Made by a program: the position numbers and the translations under genes
DNA from: Deferribacteraceae bacterium UBA6799
GTDB lineage: Bacteria > Chrysiogenota > Deferribacteres > Deferribacterales > Geovibrionaceae
Reading direction: 5' to 3'
DNA length: 64,000 nucleotides
NCBI GenBank assembly: GCA_002452335.1
Contig: DKFJ01000008.1
Coordinates: 1 to 64,000, forward strand
Notes under the pieces: generated by a model
Told to the model about the DNA's origin: nothing
What the model saw: the letters and a program-made list of their open reading frames with translations, nothing else
Databases searched by the model: none
Shown: positions 24,734 through 33,505 of the stretch, one piece after another
Numbering within the stretch: position 1 is the stretch's first letter
How the letters are laid out: the number at the start of each line of letters is the position of its first letter

Positions 24734-27040
24734 ATGTTAAGCAACACTTCTGTCAAATTACGTCTTATCGCCGCCACAGTTATCGGCATGCTGATACTTG
24801 GAGCGGCTATTACAGGGATCTCTGCATATAAGTCTTATTCATCCAGCCTGACAATGCAGATGGTCCAGCTCGGCAGTATCCGTGAGGTGAAAAAGGACAA
24901 TATCAAAGACTACTTTGATAATCTGGGCAGTCTCATCACCTCCATGGCGGCCGGCACACAGGTCATGGATGCCATGACCGAATTCAACGACGCTTTTTAT
25001 AAGATACAGGAAGAGACGGGCATCGACCCCGAAAGCATAGTGCCTGAAATGACAGAGCACTACGACAGCCTGTATCTGGATAAGGTAAACTACGGCGTTC
25101 CAAACGCTGTGTCACGCAGACCCACGCTGGACTATCTGCCGAAAGACCCTAACGCCAGAATAGCCCAGTATATCTACATCATCAAAAACCCTGAAAAGAT
25201 AGGCGAAAAGAACAATATGCAGACCCCCGACGGGTATGACTGTTCATACACCAGACTTCATTCCAGATATCACAACAGCTTCAACACCACGCTGAACCGT
25301 TTCTCTCTCTATGACATCTTCCTTGTTAACATGAAGGGCGACCTGATCTATACGGATTTCAAGGAGAAGGATTACAGCACGAATCTTCTGAACGGTCCAT
25401 ACGCGGACACCGGACTGGGTGACGCCTATAAAAAATCGCTGGAAAAAAAGGAGGGCGAGATATATCTGAACGACTTCATGCCGTATGAACCCAGCTATAA
25501 CCTGCCGGCGTCTTTCATTTCCACACCCGTCTATAAGAACGGCGCGCAGATAGGCGTTCTCATATTTCAGATGCCTATCAGCAAGATAGACTATGTCATG
25601 AACTTCGGCGGAAACTATGAGAAATCCGGTCTGGGAAAAACAGGTCAGTGCTTTCTGGTGGGATCCGATCAAACAATGCGAAATAACAGCCGCTTCATGC
25701 CTGAGATGGAAGACGCTCTGGTGAAGAGACTGGGAACAACCATCGGCGTTCTGAAAGTAATGGACAAAGCCACCGAGTGCGCTATGGAAGGCAACTCCGG
25801 CTCAGCGGTAACCACCAAGGAAGACGGCACGGAGATGCTCTCATCCTATTCGTCCATAGACCTGTTCGGGCTCACATGGGGGATAGTGGTGGAGATAGGC
25901 AAGGACGAGGCGATGAAATCCGCTGTCCATCTTCGCAACACACTGATAATAATCTCCATCGTGATAACTATCATCATCGTGGCGCTGATGTATCTGGTTC
26001 TGAACAGCGTTGTCCTGAACAAACTGAAAAAGGCGACTTCGCTCGTTAAAGATCTGGTAACAGGAGACGCCGACCTGACACACAGGATAGAGCTGGCAAA
26101 AGCAAAAGCTCAGTCCGGAACGGAAGACCTGAGCCCTGACGAAATAATCCTGCTGACGCAGTATATAAATATGTTCATCAGAAACGTACACGACATCATC
26201 GCTGATGTTAAGCTGAAGGCTCACTCGGTGAATACCGGAACAACTGATCTGGCGTCTGTGACGGAGGAGCTCTCCGCCAACTTCGCCGAACAGGCAGGGC
26301 GCATAACAGATATCGCCTCCGCTATGGAGGAGATGACCATCACATCAGAGATGGTTCTGAGCAATGTGGGGGAATCTCTGGAAAAGACAGAGCACGCCAA
26401 TATCAAGACAAAAGAGGGCATCCGCTCACTGAACAATGTGGTGAACAACATCAATGACATAAAAACAGGCGTAAGCTCTCTGGCAGAGACCATAGCCGGA
26501 CTGAGCGACTCATCCACGCAGATCGGCGACATCCTGAACGTTATAAACGATATAGCAGACCAGACAAACCTGCTGGCGCTGAACGCCGCTATAGAGGCAG
26601 CCAGAGCCGGAGAGGCGGGCAGAGGATTTGCCGTGGTGGCGGACGAAGTGCGCAAACTCGCAGAGAGAACACAGAAGGCGACCACAGAGATCAGCACCAT
26701 AGTATCCTCTCTTCAGACAGAGGCGCACAGCGCGTCAGAAGAGATGCACTCCGCCGTGGACACTGTGAATCAGGGTGTGGATGTCATACAGGAAGCCAAT
26801 AAGGTCTTCGGACAGATCGTGAGCGCAGTGGACGATATCAATACCGCCAGCAAAAGCATAGAGACAGCCGTGAAGGAGCAGAACTCCGCCATTTCATCAG
26901 TTACGGAGAATATAGGCAGCATCTCCGCCGGAGTGGAGGAGAGCAACTCCGCCGTGGCGTCTGTTTCCAGCAGCCTGGAAAACCTGAGCAGCCTGGCGGA
27001 CGACATGAACGCCACTGTAAACAAATTTAAAACAAACTGA
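24734..27040 (+). CDS. Methyl-accepting chemotaxis protein
   Basis: The 768-residue receptor has a first membrane helix (about 9-28), a long periplasmic ligand domain of about 370 residues with a dCache-like layout, a second helix (about 402-424, LIIISIVITIIIVALMYLVL), a HAMP segment, and the cytoplasmic signalling coiled coil. Its hairpin tip DQTNLLALNAAIEAARAGE is canonical. The ligand cannot be read from the sequence. I choose the ATG at 24734, behind GGGTGG, over an upstream in-frame TTG at 24698, because the signal-anchor begins right after it. Divergent from the PAS kinase; the next gene encodes an HD-GYP protein. Confidence 0.95.
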   Translation: MLSNTSVKLRLIAATVIGMLILGAAITGISAYKSYSSSLTMQMVQLGSIREVKKDNIKDYFDNLGSLITSMAAGTQVMDAMTEFNDAFYKIQEETGIDPESIVPEMTEHYDSLYLDKVNYGVPNAVSRRPTLDYLPKDPNARIAQYIYIIKNPEKIGEKNNMQTPDGYDCSYTRLHSRYHNSFNTTLNRFSLYDIFLVNMKGDLIYTDFKEKDYSTNLLNGPYADTGLGDAYKKSLEKKEGEIYLNDFMPYEPSYNLPASFISTPVYKNGAQIGVLIFQMPISKIDYVMNFGGNYEKSGLGKTGQCFLVGSDQTMRNNSRFMPEMEDALVKRLGTTIGVLKVMDKATECAMEGNSGSAVTTKEDGTEMLSSYSSIDLFGLTWGIVVEIGKDEAMKSAVHLRNTLIIISIVITIIIVALMYLVLNSVVLNKLKKATSLVKDLVTGDADLTHRIELAKAKAQSGTEDLSPDEIILLTQYINMFIRNVHDIIADVKLKAHSVNTGTTDLASVTEELSANFAEQAGRITDIASAMEEMTITSEMVLSNVGESLEKTEHANIKTKEGIRSLNNVVNNINDIKTGVSSLAETIAGLSDSSTQIGDILNVINDIADQTNLLALNAAIEAARAGEAGRGFAVVADEVRKLAERTQKATTEISTIVSSLQTEAHSASEEMHSAVDTVNQGVDVIQEANKVFGQIVSAVDDINTASKSIETAVKEQNSAISSVTENIGSISAGVEESNSAVASVSSSLENLSSLADDMNATVNKFKTN

Positions 27041-27052
27041 CACATATAATAA

Positions 27053-27075
27053 AAGGGGTTCAGCCAGAACCCCTT
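27053..27075. terminator. Hairpin after the chemoreceptor gene
   Basis: AAGGGGTTC pairs with GAACCCCTT around AGCCA. The rightward side lacks a solid T-run, so termination there may be weak. Confidence 0.6.
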
Positions 27076-27138
27076 CTCTCTTCCTGTTTTCAATGTTATA
27101 ATATCCAGACAGATTAATTAACTTTTTTTGGTGCATCA

Positions 27139-28500
27139 GTGCAGAAACTTTCAGAAACAGAAAAAATATCCGGTCTGACAAGAGGATACTGGAAGAGTAC
27201 GTTCATTTTGTCAGTAATCACCATTTTCATATTATCTCTGGCGGCTGCCGCAATATCAAACATTGTCCGTATACAGCAGTTTAAGAAAGAGACCGTATCT
27301 GTCATCAATAATTTTGAGTCAAAACAGCTCGATTTCGACCTGAACACCATAGCGGATGACCCCGCTGTCATGAAGCACACATGGGAGAGTATCGAACCCT
27401 ATCTGGAGATGTTCGAGCTGGTCGAGATAAAGATATGGACAAATGATATGCGCACCGTCTTTTCCGTGGCGGATCAGAATACAGTCGGAAAATATTTTCC
27501 CGGGAACAAAGAGCTGAGAAAGGCGCTCAGTGAAAACAAAGTTATAATGGCTCTGGACAGCGGGGAGGATCTGGAAAACATATCCCTCCGCAGATATAAT
27601 CTCATGCTCGAGATGTATGTTCCTCTGCATAACAACGGCAAGGTACACGGTGTTCTCGAGGTATACAGAAAAGCTCCGGGGCTTCAGTTTTTCGGCAGAG
27701 TGAACATCTTCGCCGGACTCATAGTGCTGATCCTCGGCATATTGTTCAACCTGCTTATCTCCACCAAATTCCGCTATGCCATGAAGACCATATTTGCCTA
27801 TCAGAAGACTCTGGTTCAGGCAAACGAGGACATCGCCACATCATACCATCACTCTGTTGTCAGTCTGGCTAAGGCGCTGGAACTGAGGGATATGGAAACT
27901 GAGGGGCACTGCGAACGTGTGGTGAATATGTCCGTTTATATCGGAAAAAAGATGGGACTGGACAAACTGACACTGGGAAAACTGGCGGTGGGGGCATATC
28001 TGCACGATGTAGGCAAGATAGGCATTCCGGACAGCATTCTGCTGAAGCCTGCCCGTCTCACCACCGAAGAGCGGGATGTGATGGAAACCCACGTCAGCAA
28101 AGGCTATGACATTATCAAAAACGTACCCTTTCTGATGCATGCCGAAGAGATTGTAAAATATCACCACGAAAAATATAACGGCAAAGGATATCCTTTCGGA
28201 CTGAAAGGAAACGAAATACCAATAACCGCAAGAATATTCGCTCTGGTAGACGTTTTTGACGCTCTCATCAGCAAGCGCCCGTATAAAGACCCCATGCCTC
28301 TGGATCAGATACTGAAAATAATCAGAGAGGAGCGGGGCGAGCACTTCTGTCCGAAGGTCGCCGACATCATTCTGAATATGAGCGAAGAGGAGCTGACGGG
28401 AATCAACAGGAACATCGAGGCATCGCACATCACAGAGATAGTTAACGACGCCGTTATGCGTCTTCTGGAGCATGATTTTAAAACCACGGCTATGTTGTGA
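27139..28500 (+). CDS. Membrane HD-GYP domain protein (c-di-GMP phosphodiesterase)
   Basis: The 453-residue protein has membrane helices at about 21-40 and 188-207 enclosing a 145-residue periplasmic sensor, then an HD-GYP domain. Catalytic signatures are complete: GHCERV (His257), HDVGKIGIPDSIL (His289-Asp290), HHEKYNGKGYP (342-352). Such domains degrade cyclic di-GMP, affecting motility and biofilm. The start is a GTG at 27139 with no strong ribosome site; no better start is seen. It follows the chemoreceptor by about 100 bases and ends exactly where convergent nhaA ends (shared TGATCA), with no intergenic base. Confidence 0.93.
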   Translation: MQKLSETEKISGLTRGYWKSTFILSVITIFILSLAAAAISNIVRIQQFKKETVSVINNFESKQLDFDLNTIADDPAVMKHTWESIEPYLEMFELVEIKIWTNDMRTVFSVADQNTVGKYFPGNKELRKALSENKVIMALDSGEDLENISLRRYNLMLEMYVPLHNNGKVHGVLEVYRKAPGLQFFGRVNIFAGLIVLILGILFNLLISTKFRYAMKTIFAYQKTLVQANEDIATSYHHSVVSLAKALELRDMETEGHCERVVNMSVYIGKKMGLDKLTLGKLAVGAYLHDVGKIGIPDSILLKPARLTTEERDVMETHVSKGYDIIKNVPFLMHAEEIVKYHHEKYNGKGYPFGLKGNEIPITARIFALVDVFDALISKRPYKDPMPLDQILKIIREERGEHFCPKVADIILNMSEEELTGINRNIEASHITEIVNDAVMRLLEHDFKTTAML

Positions 28501-29814
28501 TCAATCAGCCTGTTTTATCCTGCTGAGCAGAACGTATCCGCCTATTCCTGCCAGAACCGAGGCGGAGAGAATAGCTATCTTAGCTGAATTCACGACCTCC
28601 GGTGAAAAAGCCATGGAAGCGATGAATATCGACATGGTAAGCCCTATGCCCGAAAGCACCGCAACACCAGTCAGACTGGCATTGGTAAGCTGTTTAGGCA
28701 GAGTAACCAGCTTCATCTTTTCCGCCGCCTTTACAAAGCTGAATATGCCCAGCGGTTTGCCTATCAGCAGACCAAAAATAATCCCAAGCCCCATAGGAGA
28801 AACTATCCCGCCGAAAGAAGTTGAGTCTATGGTAACGCCCGTATTGGCAAAGGCGAAAAGAGGCATGATAAAATACGCCGAAAGACCATGCAGGTTGTAT
28901 TCCAGACGGCTCATAGGATTATATACCGCCTGAGAGGTATACATCACCTTGTTCAGAGTCTCTTTCTGACATTTTGTGGGGATCTCGGTATCCGGATTGT
29001 TCTTGCAGTCTCCGAGCTGTTTTAAGAAATGCGTCATGGAACGCAGAAACACCTGAAGCTGGATCTTAGGCTGGCTGGGTATGAAAAGCGCCAGAAGCAC
29101 GCCTGCTATAGTGGCGTGTATTCCTGATTTCAGAAAAAAATACCACAGCAGAACACCCACAGCAAGATACGCCAGAATGGAGCGCACACCAGAATAGTTC
29201 ATCAGCGCCAGAGCCACAAGCGCTGCTCCGGCATATGTCAGATAACCGAAAGCGATGCCCTTAGAATAAAAAAGAGCTATCACCAGCACGGCGATCATGT
29301 CGTCCACCACCGCCAGCGATGTTATGAATATCTTAAGCTGGATAGGCACACGGCTTCCCAATAGAGCCATGATCCCAATGGCGAACGCTATGTCCGTGGC
29401 CATGGGAACGCCCCAGCCGTTCATATCTCCGCCGCTGACATTCACCGCTGTGTATATCAGCGCCGGAACAACAGCTCCGCCTATTGCGGCTATCAGCGGC
29501 AGAAGAGCTTTCCGCACATCAGACAGCTCGCCGATGAGTATCTCCCTTTTGATCTCCAGACCGATAACCAGAAAAAAGAGAGCCATCAGACCGTCATTGA
29601 TCCAGTGCAGAGAGTCTTTATAAAGGCTAAAAGAGCCGAACGTGAACCCTATCTTTGTCTCCCACAGCCCGTGATACCACCCGCCGTATGGAGAATTGGC
29701 AAGAAGCATGGCGGAAGCCATGGCTATCAGCATTATGATACTGCTGGATGATTCCTGCTTGATAAAATGTCCGAAAGGATCAACCGTCAGGGACTTAACT
29801 CTCCGCATCACCAT
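28501..29814 (-). CDS. nhaA: Na+/H+ antiporter NhaA
   Basis: The 437-residue inner-membrane protein exchanges Na+ (or Li+) for protons and supports growth at alkaline pH and high salt. About twelve hydrophobic helices are visible, with INDGLMALFFLVIGLEIKRE near 72, the GVPMATDIAFAIG segment near 130, and the paired ion-binding aspartates in SLAVVDDMIAVLVIA near 165. It is somewhat longer than E. coli NhaA (388). Its ATG overlaps the stop of a 53-codon gene by one base (TAATG), so translation is coupled, and both lie downstream of a yybP-ykoY riboswitch with its own promoter. Confidence 0.96.
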   Translation of the reverse strand: MVMRRVKSLTVDPFGHFIKQESSSSIIMLIAMASAMLLANSPYGGWYHGLWETKIGFTFGSFSLYKDSLHWINDGLMALFFLVIGLEIKREILIGELSDVRKALLPLIAAIGGAVVPALIYTAVNVSGGDMNGWGVPMATDIAFAIGIMALLGSRVPIQLKIFITSLAVVDDMIAVLVIALFYSKGIAFGYLTYAGAALVALALMNYSGVRSILAYLAVGVLLWYFFLKSGIHATIAGVLLALFIPSQPKIQLQVFLRSMTHFLKQLGDCKNNPDTEIPTKCQKETLNKVMYTSQAVYNPMSRLEYNLHGLSAYFIMPLFAFANTGVTIDSTSFGGIVSPMGLGIIFGLLIGKPLGIFSFVKAAEKMKLVTLPKQLTNASLTGVAVLSGIGLTMSIFIASMAFSPEVVNSAKIAILSASVLAGIGGYVLLSRIKQAD

Positions 29815-29975
29815 TATCTTGCCACCCTGCGCACAACAAGACTGGGCTCGCCGTCATTGTCTCTGGTATACCTGATAACAATCTCTTTCCGTGGACATTT
29901 CCCGAAAAAGCACATGAGATTCCTGAAATAATTTTTGACGAATTTTCTGAGATAAGTAATAGTTTTCTGATACAT
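29814..29975 (-). CDS. 53-residue basic protein upstream of nhaA
   Basis: A short gene begins MYQKTITYLRKF and ends VVRRVAR, with an excellent AAGGAGGG ribosome site six bases before the ATG. It is strongly basic with a hydrophobic MCFFGKC middle (two cysteines), and its second half, EIVIRYTRDNDGEPSLVV, looks like two beta strands. The stop overlaps the nhaA start (TAATG). It could be a leader peptide that couples riboswitch control to nhaA translation or a small partner of the antiporter. I recognise no family. Confidence 0.7.
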   Translation of the reverse strand: MYQKTITYLRKFVKNYFRNLMCFFGKCPRKEIVIRYTRDNDGEPSLVVRRVAR

Positions 29976-29996
29976 TATTACCCTCCTTAAGGATAT

Positions 29997-30027
29997 CTGC
30001 GGGTAATAAAACAGACCTTACCCGCAG
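29997..30027 (-). promoter_or_regulatory. Expression-platform hairpin of the nhaA riboswitch
   Basis: On the minus strand CTGCGGGTAA pairs perfectly with TTACCCGCAG, just before the ribosome site of the small gene. Its AAGGTCT (30013..30019) can instead pair with AGACCTT of the aptamer's closing stem (30049..30055), giving two mutually exclusive folds. The T-run needed for a terminator is missing, so control may be at translation initiation. Confidence 0.55.
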
Positions 30028-30043
30028 CAATATTATTTGCTTA

Positions 30044-30148
30044 GGATAAAGGTCTCGCATGAATCGCATAGCGAAGCCCCGTGTCCGGGTGTTTCCACCG
30101 TACTGACGGACGATCGGGCCGGAATATCCGGTTGCTACTCCCCTTTAC
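30044..30148 (-). promoter_or_regulatory. yybP-ykoY (Mn2+) riboswitch upstream of nhaA
   Basis: Read on the minus strand, the segment starts AAAGGGGAGTAGC and ends GCGAGACCTTT, the two conserved borders of the yybP-ykoY family. Between them are a CCGG/CCGG hairpin, the CGTCCGTC...GGTGGAAACACC region and a GC hairpin, in the expected order. Family members bind Mn2+, and the E. coli alx copy also responds to alkaline pH. Usual partners are Mn exporters, TerC/Alx or P-type ATPases, so control of nhaA would be unusual. Confidence 0.82.
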
Positions 30149-30155
30149 TCATTCA

Positions 30156-30184
30156 AATATATGGACCTCTGTTCATTCTGTCAA
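30156..30184 (-). promoter_or_regulatory. Promoter of the riboswitch-nhaA transcript
   Basis: On the minus strand TTGACA (30179..30184), 17-base spacer, TATATT (30156..30161). The predicted start, near 30149, is exactly the first base of the riboswitch. Confidence 0.8.
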
Positions 30185-30196
30185 GTAGAACAGGCG

Positions 30197-30937
30197 TTAT
30201 TTTTTCACAATATTATATATCTGACCCGCCGCTGCCTGCCCGGCAAGCCCTGCCGCCGCCTCCACAGGAGATTTTACGTCTGTTTTCAGATGATAGTCTA
30301 TCCCGCTGACGGAGCTTACAACACCGGGAATATTTCCGCTGACCGCTGCTGTTGACATTTTTGCGGAGATCTTCAGCATTTCCAGAAAATTACCAGGGTT
30401 CACAGGCGCGTGCTTAACCTCTCCTCTGGTCTTAATATGCGTCAGAGGATATACGGCGCCGTTTCTGAGGATCTCCCCGTCATACTCTATCTCAGCCGCC
30501 CAAAAATCCCCTGCTGAGCCATAGCCTCCGAATCCGTTGTCATATATGCCCACCCATATCCGGCTGATAGAGCATTTCAGTCTTACGGCGTCTTTTTCCA
30601 TATACTCATCGCCCTCATATCTGCGGATATCAGCCCCGGACTGCTCTATCTGGCTCAGGAAATTGTACTGGGCTATCTGTATGGAGAGCTGTTTCACAAC
30701 ATCCCTGTCGCTGTTCGGCAGACCGCCCAGACCGGAAAACTGCGGTACACGCAGAATTCCCTGATAATGGGAGACTTTCAGCTCAGCGGCGGAAGCGTCG
30801 CATGCTTCGGTGTATATCTTCAGTCCCTTCAGCCCGTGATTCAGAGAAAGATCTGTCACAGGCACGACAGTATCTTTGATATTGGCACAACTTATTACAA
30901 ACATGAAAGACATTAGTGTGATTAATAATTTTTTCAT
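30197..30937 (-). CDS. Putative lipoprotein of unknown function
   Basis: The 246-residue product has a short signal sequence and a lipobox VISCA, with Cys17 as the lipidation site. The mature part looks like a mixed alpha/beta periplasmic domain; PNSDRDVVKQLSIQIAQYNF near 75 and the alternating hydrophobic strands resemble lipoproteins that assemble at the outer membrane, but I do not recognise a family. The C-terminus (AAAGLAGQAAAGQIYNIVKK) is a small-residue amphipathic helix. It is a single gene, divergent from a small membrane protein and ending just before the nhaA promoter. Confidence 0.82.
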   Translation of the reverse strand: MKKLLITLMSFMFVISCANIKDTVVPVTDLSLNHGLKGLKIYTEACDASAAELKVSHYQGILRVPQFSGLGGLPNSDRDVVKQLSIQIAQYNFLSQIEQSGADIRRYEGDEYMEKDAVRLKCSISRIWVGIYDNGFGGYGSAGDFWAAEIEYDGEILRNGAVYPLTHIKTRGEVKHAPVNPGNFLEMLKISAKMSTAAVSGNIPGVVSSVSGIDYHLKTDVKSPVEAAAGLAGQAAAGQIYNIVKK

Positions 30938-31012
30938 ATAGCAACTCTTTGAGTATTTATTATAAGAATAGCACCATTTGCGGATTTCAGCAAAATATGA
31001 TTATATTACCTT

Positions 31013-31273
31013 ATGAAATTCATTACTTTTGAGGATAACTTTCAGAAGAAGTCAAAATTCGTTTTCGCTGTGCGCCTTCTGACCGTCGCCGTGATTATTT
31101 TTATTATAAAGATCACGGGGGTTCCGTTTGACGATGCCGGGGATAAAGCGGTCGCCATAGCGGGCGGGGTTATTCTCTATCCCTTCGTGTTTATCGCCTG
31201 CGGCTATGCTGTGTGGTTTCTGATAAACTTAGCGCTGTTCCTGAAAAATCTGATAATTAACATGCGCACATAA
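31013..31273 (+). CDS. Small two-helix membrane protein
   Basis: The 86-residue protein starts with a short polar segment, then two hydrophobic helices (about 15-35 and 47-78; the second is IAGGVILYPFVFIACGYAVW followed by a further hydrophobic run). No family is recognised. It is divergent from the 246-residue lipoprotein gene. A perfect inverted repeat (TCCTGACA/TGTCAGGA, 31284..31310) follows the stop but has no T-run after it. The reading frame has normal codon use and no overlapping better frame. Confidence 0.65.
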   Translation: MKFITFEDNFQKKSKFVFAVRLLTVAVIIFIIKITGVPFDDAGDKAVAIAGGVILYPFVFIACGYAVWFLINLALFLKNLIINMRT

Positions 31274-31333
31274 AAAACCTCTATCCTGACAAACCGCCCG
31301 GCTGTCAGGACATCCACCCTTCCTCTGTTGGTA

Positions 31334-31362
31334 TTGAACTACTTCAGCCGCGGGTATATCAT
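31334..31362 (+). promoter_or_regulatory. Promoter of the aldehyde dehydrogenase unit
   Basis: TTGAAC (31334..31339), 17-base spacer, TATCAT (31357..31362). The leader of about 115 bases contains GCGCC/GGCGC and GTGTC/GACAC dyads, possible regulator sites. Confidence 0.5.
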
Positions 31363-31484
31363 TATATTAATCGGATATTACCGCGCCTGGTGAAACCGCC
31401 ACGGCGCAGTGTCATTATCAAAAAAGACACGCAGTGACATAACTGCATGTGTTCACAACACCATTTACCTTTCAGGAGGTCACA

Positions 31485-33011
31485 ATGGGAAAAATCTATG
31501 AAGCGCCCGGAAAACCCGGAAGTATCGTATCCCTTCTGCCCCGTTACAACAACTTTATTGGCGGCGAATGGGTACCCCCTGTCGGCGGGCAGTATATGCC
31601 CAACATCAGCCCCGCAACCGGAAAACCTTTTTGCGAAGTAGCAAAATCCTCGGCGGCGGATGTTGAAAAAGCACTGGACGCCGCCCACAAAGCAAAAGAC
31701 GCATGGGGCGAAACATCGCTGGCGGAGAGAGCCGCTGTTCTTAACCGCATAGCAGACGCTATCGAAGCCAATCTGGAAATGCTCGCGGTGGCCGAAAGCT
31801 GGGAAAACGGAAAACCTGTCAGAGAAACTCTGAACGCAGACATTCCCCTCTCAGTTGACCACTTCCGCTACTTCGCTGGAGCAACACGCTCTCTGGAAGG
31901 CAGACTGACAGAGATCGATAAAGACACAGTCGCATACCACTTCCACGAGCCGCTGGGCGTTGTGGGACAGATCATTCCTTTTAACTTTCCCCTGCTGATG
32001 GCGGCATGGAAGATAGCTCCCGCTCTTGCGGCGGGCAACTGTACCGTGCTTAAGCCGGCATCGCCGACACCCTGGTCAATCCTTAAACTCGCCGAAGTTA
32101 TCAAGGACATAGTTCCGGCAGGCGTAATAAACATCGTGACAGGTCCCGGAGGCGAAATAGGAAAAGCTCTGGCGACAAGCCCCCGTATAGCAAAAGTGGG
32201 CTTCACCGGAGAGACCACCACAGGACGTCTGATAATGCAGTACGCGGCGCAGAATCTCATCCCGTCCACAACAGAACTGGGAGGCAAATCCCCCAACATT
32301 TTCTTCGAGGACGTGATGGCGGCAGATGACGCTTTTCTGGACAAAGCGGTGGAAGGACTGGTGCTGTACGCATTCAACAAAGGCGAAGTTTGTACATGTC
32401 CCTCACGGGCTCTGATTCAGGAGTCCATTTACGATAAATTTATGGAGCGCTGTCTTGCCAGAATAGCCAAAATAGTTCAGGGCAACCCGCTGGACACAGC
32501 CACCATGATAGGACCGCAGGTCTCCACATCGCAGATAGAGAAGATCAGCGGATATGTGGACATCGGCAAACAGGAAGGCGCTCAGTGCCTGATAGGCGGA
32601 AAAAGGAATATGATGAGCGGTGAGTTCGCCGACGGTTACTATTTTCAGCCAACAGTCCTGAAAGGTCACAATAAAATGCGCGTATTTCAGGAAGAAATAT
32701 TCGGACCTGTGCTGGCAGTGACCACATTCAAAGACGAAGCGGAGGCTTTACAGATAGCCAATGACACACTCTATGGTCTGGGCGCAGGCGTATGGACAAG
32801 AGACGGCAGCCGCGCGTACCGCATGGGACGGGCTATAAAAGCCGGACGGGTATGGACCAACTGTTACCACCTGTACCCAGCCGGAGCGGCTTTCGGTGGA
32901 TATAAAATATCAGGCATCGGCAGGGAAAACCACCAGATGATGCTTGAGCACTATACTCAGACAAAGAACCTGCTGGTGAGCTACAGCCAGAACGCTCTGG
33001 GGTTCTTTTAG
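31485..33011 (+). CDS. NAD(P)+-dependent aldehyde dehydrogenase (AldB/AcoD type)
   Basis: The 508-residue protein belongs to the ALDH superfamily, in the group of acetaldehyde/short-chain aldehyde dehydrogenases found with DUF779 proteins. Motifs: NFPLLMAAWKIAPALAAGN near 168, VGFTGETTTG in the nucleotide-binding fold near 242, the general-base Glu in TTELGGKSPN near 266, the catalytic Cys in GEVCTCPSR near 303, and EEIFGPVLAV near 403. The ATG at 31485 has a perfect AGGAGGT site; an upstream in-frame GTG is unlikely. It is followed seven bases after its stop by the DUF779 gene. It could oxidise the acetaldehyde released by deoxyribulose-phosphate aldolases such as the one at 18804. Confidence 0.95.
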   Translation: MGKIYEAPGKPGSIVSLLPRYNNFIGGEWVPPVGGQYMPNISPATGKPFCEVAKSSAADVEKALDAAHKAKDAWGETSLAERAAVLNRIADAIEANLEMLAVAESWENGKPVRETLNADIPLSVDHFRYFAGATRSLEGRLTEIDKDTVAYHFHEPLGVVGQIIPFNFPLLMAAWKIAPALAAGNCTVLKPASPTPWSILKLAEVIKDIVPAGVINIVTGPGGEIGKALATSPRIAKVGFTGETTTGRLIMQYAAQNLIPSTTELGGKSPNIFFEDVMAADDAFLDKAVEGLVLYAFNKGEVCTCPSRALIQESIYDKFMERCLARIAKIVQGNPLDTATMIGPQVSTSQIEKISGYVDIGKQEGAQCLIGGKRNMMSGEFADGYYFQPTVLKGHNKMRVFQEEIFGPVLAVTTFKDEAEALQIANDTLYGLGAGVWTRDGSRAYRMGRAIKAGRVWTNCYHLYPAGAAFGGYKISGIGRENHQMMLEHYTQTKNLLVSYSQNALGFF

Positions 33012-33018
33012 AGACGGC

Positions 33019-33387
33019 ATGATGAAAACGCCGACAGGAGAACCGGCAGTAACTGCCACACCGGAAGCGCTTGAGGCGATAAAAAACCTGCTGAAGGAAC
33101 ACAGATCACTGATGTTCTTCCAGTCAGGCGGATGCTGCGACGGCAGCCTGCCCATGTGCTTTGCCGAGGGCGAGTTCATCATAGGCGACAACGATATTCT
33201 TCTGGGCAAGGTGGGAGGCTGTCCATTTTATATTGATTTTCGTCAGTATGAAGTGTGGAAGCACACCCAGCTCATTCTGGATGTGGGCGAAGGCGAGCCG
33301 GAAGGTTTTTCGATGGCAGCCGGAGAAAACAGCCACTTCATCACACGGTCAAAAGTGTGCATGATCCCGCCGGAAGAACAGCAATAA
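33019..33387 (+). CDS. DUF779 family protein
   Basis: The 122-residue soluble protein matches DUF779: FFQSGGCCDGSLPMCF near 36-51 with three cysteines, LGKVGGCPFYID near 65 and the YEVWKHTQLILDV segment near 79. Genes of this family very commonly lie next to AcoD/AldB-type aldehyde dehydrogenases, as here (seven-base gap), but their biochemical role is not established. The conserved cysteines suggest metal or redox chemistry. A strong terminator follows, ending this two-gene operon. Confidence 0.9.
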   Translation: MMKTPTGEPAVTATPEALEAIKNLLKEHRSLMFFQSGGCCDGSLPMCFAEGEFIIGDNDILLGKVGGCPFYIDFRQYEVWKHTQLILDVGEGEPEGFSMAAGENSHFITRSKVCMIPPEEQQ

Positions 33388-33391
33388 AGAC

Positions 33392-33422
33392 AAGAGGAGC
33401 ATAAAAATGCTCCTCTTTTTTT
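33392..33422 (+). terminator. Intrinsic terminator of the ALDH-DUF779 operon
   Basis: AAGAGGAGCAT, loop AAAA, ATGCTCCTCTT followed by T residues. Confidence 0.94.
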
Positions 33423-33440
33423 AAATATACAACGCTCTGT

Positions 33441-33469
33441 TTGACACTTCTTTCTTTCCATATTACATA
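33441..33469 (+). promoter_or_regulatory. Promoter of the algI-algJ pair
   Basis: TTGACA (33441..33446), 17-base spacer, TACATA (33464..33469), about 37 bases before the chosen start. Confidence 0.7.
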
Positions 33470-33505
33470 TGTTTTGCAAACATTGTGTTTTTTGGGAGGA
33501 TTTCA

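Noticed and set aside
30044..30148. A Na+ riboswitch (DUF1646 class), attractive because the downstream gene is nhaA
   Set aside because: Both borders match yybP-ykoY closely, so the Mn2+ class fits better; binding data would decide.
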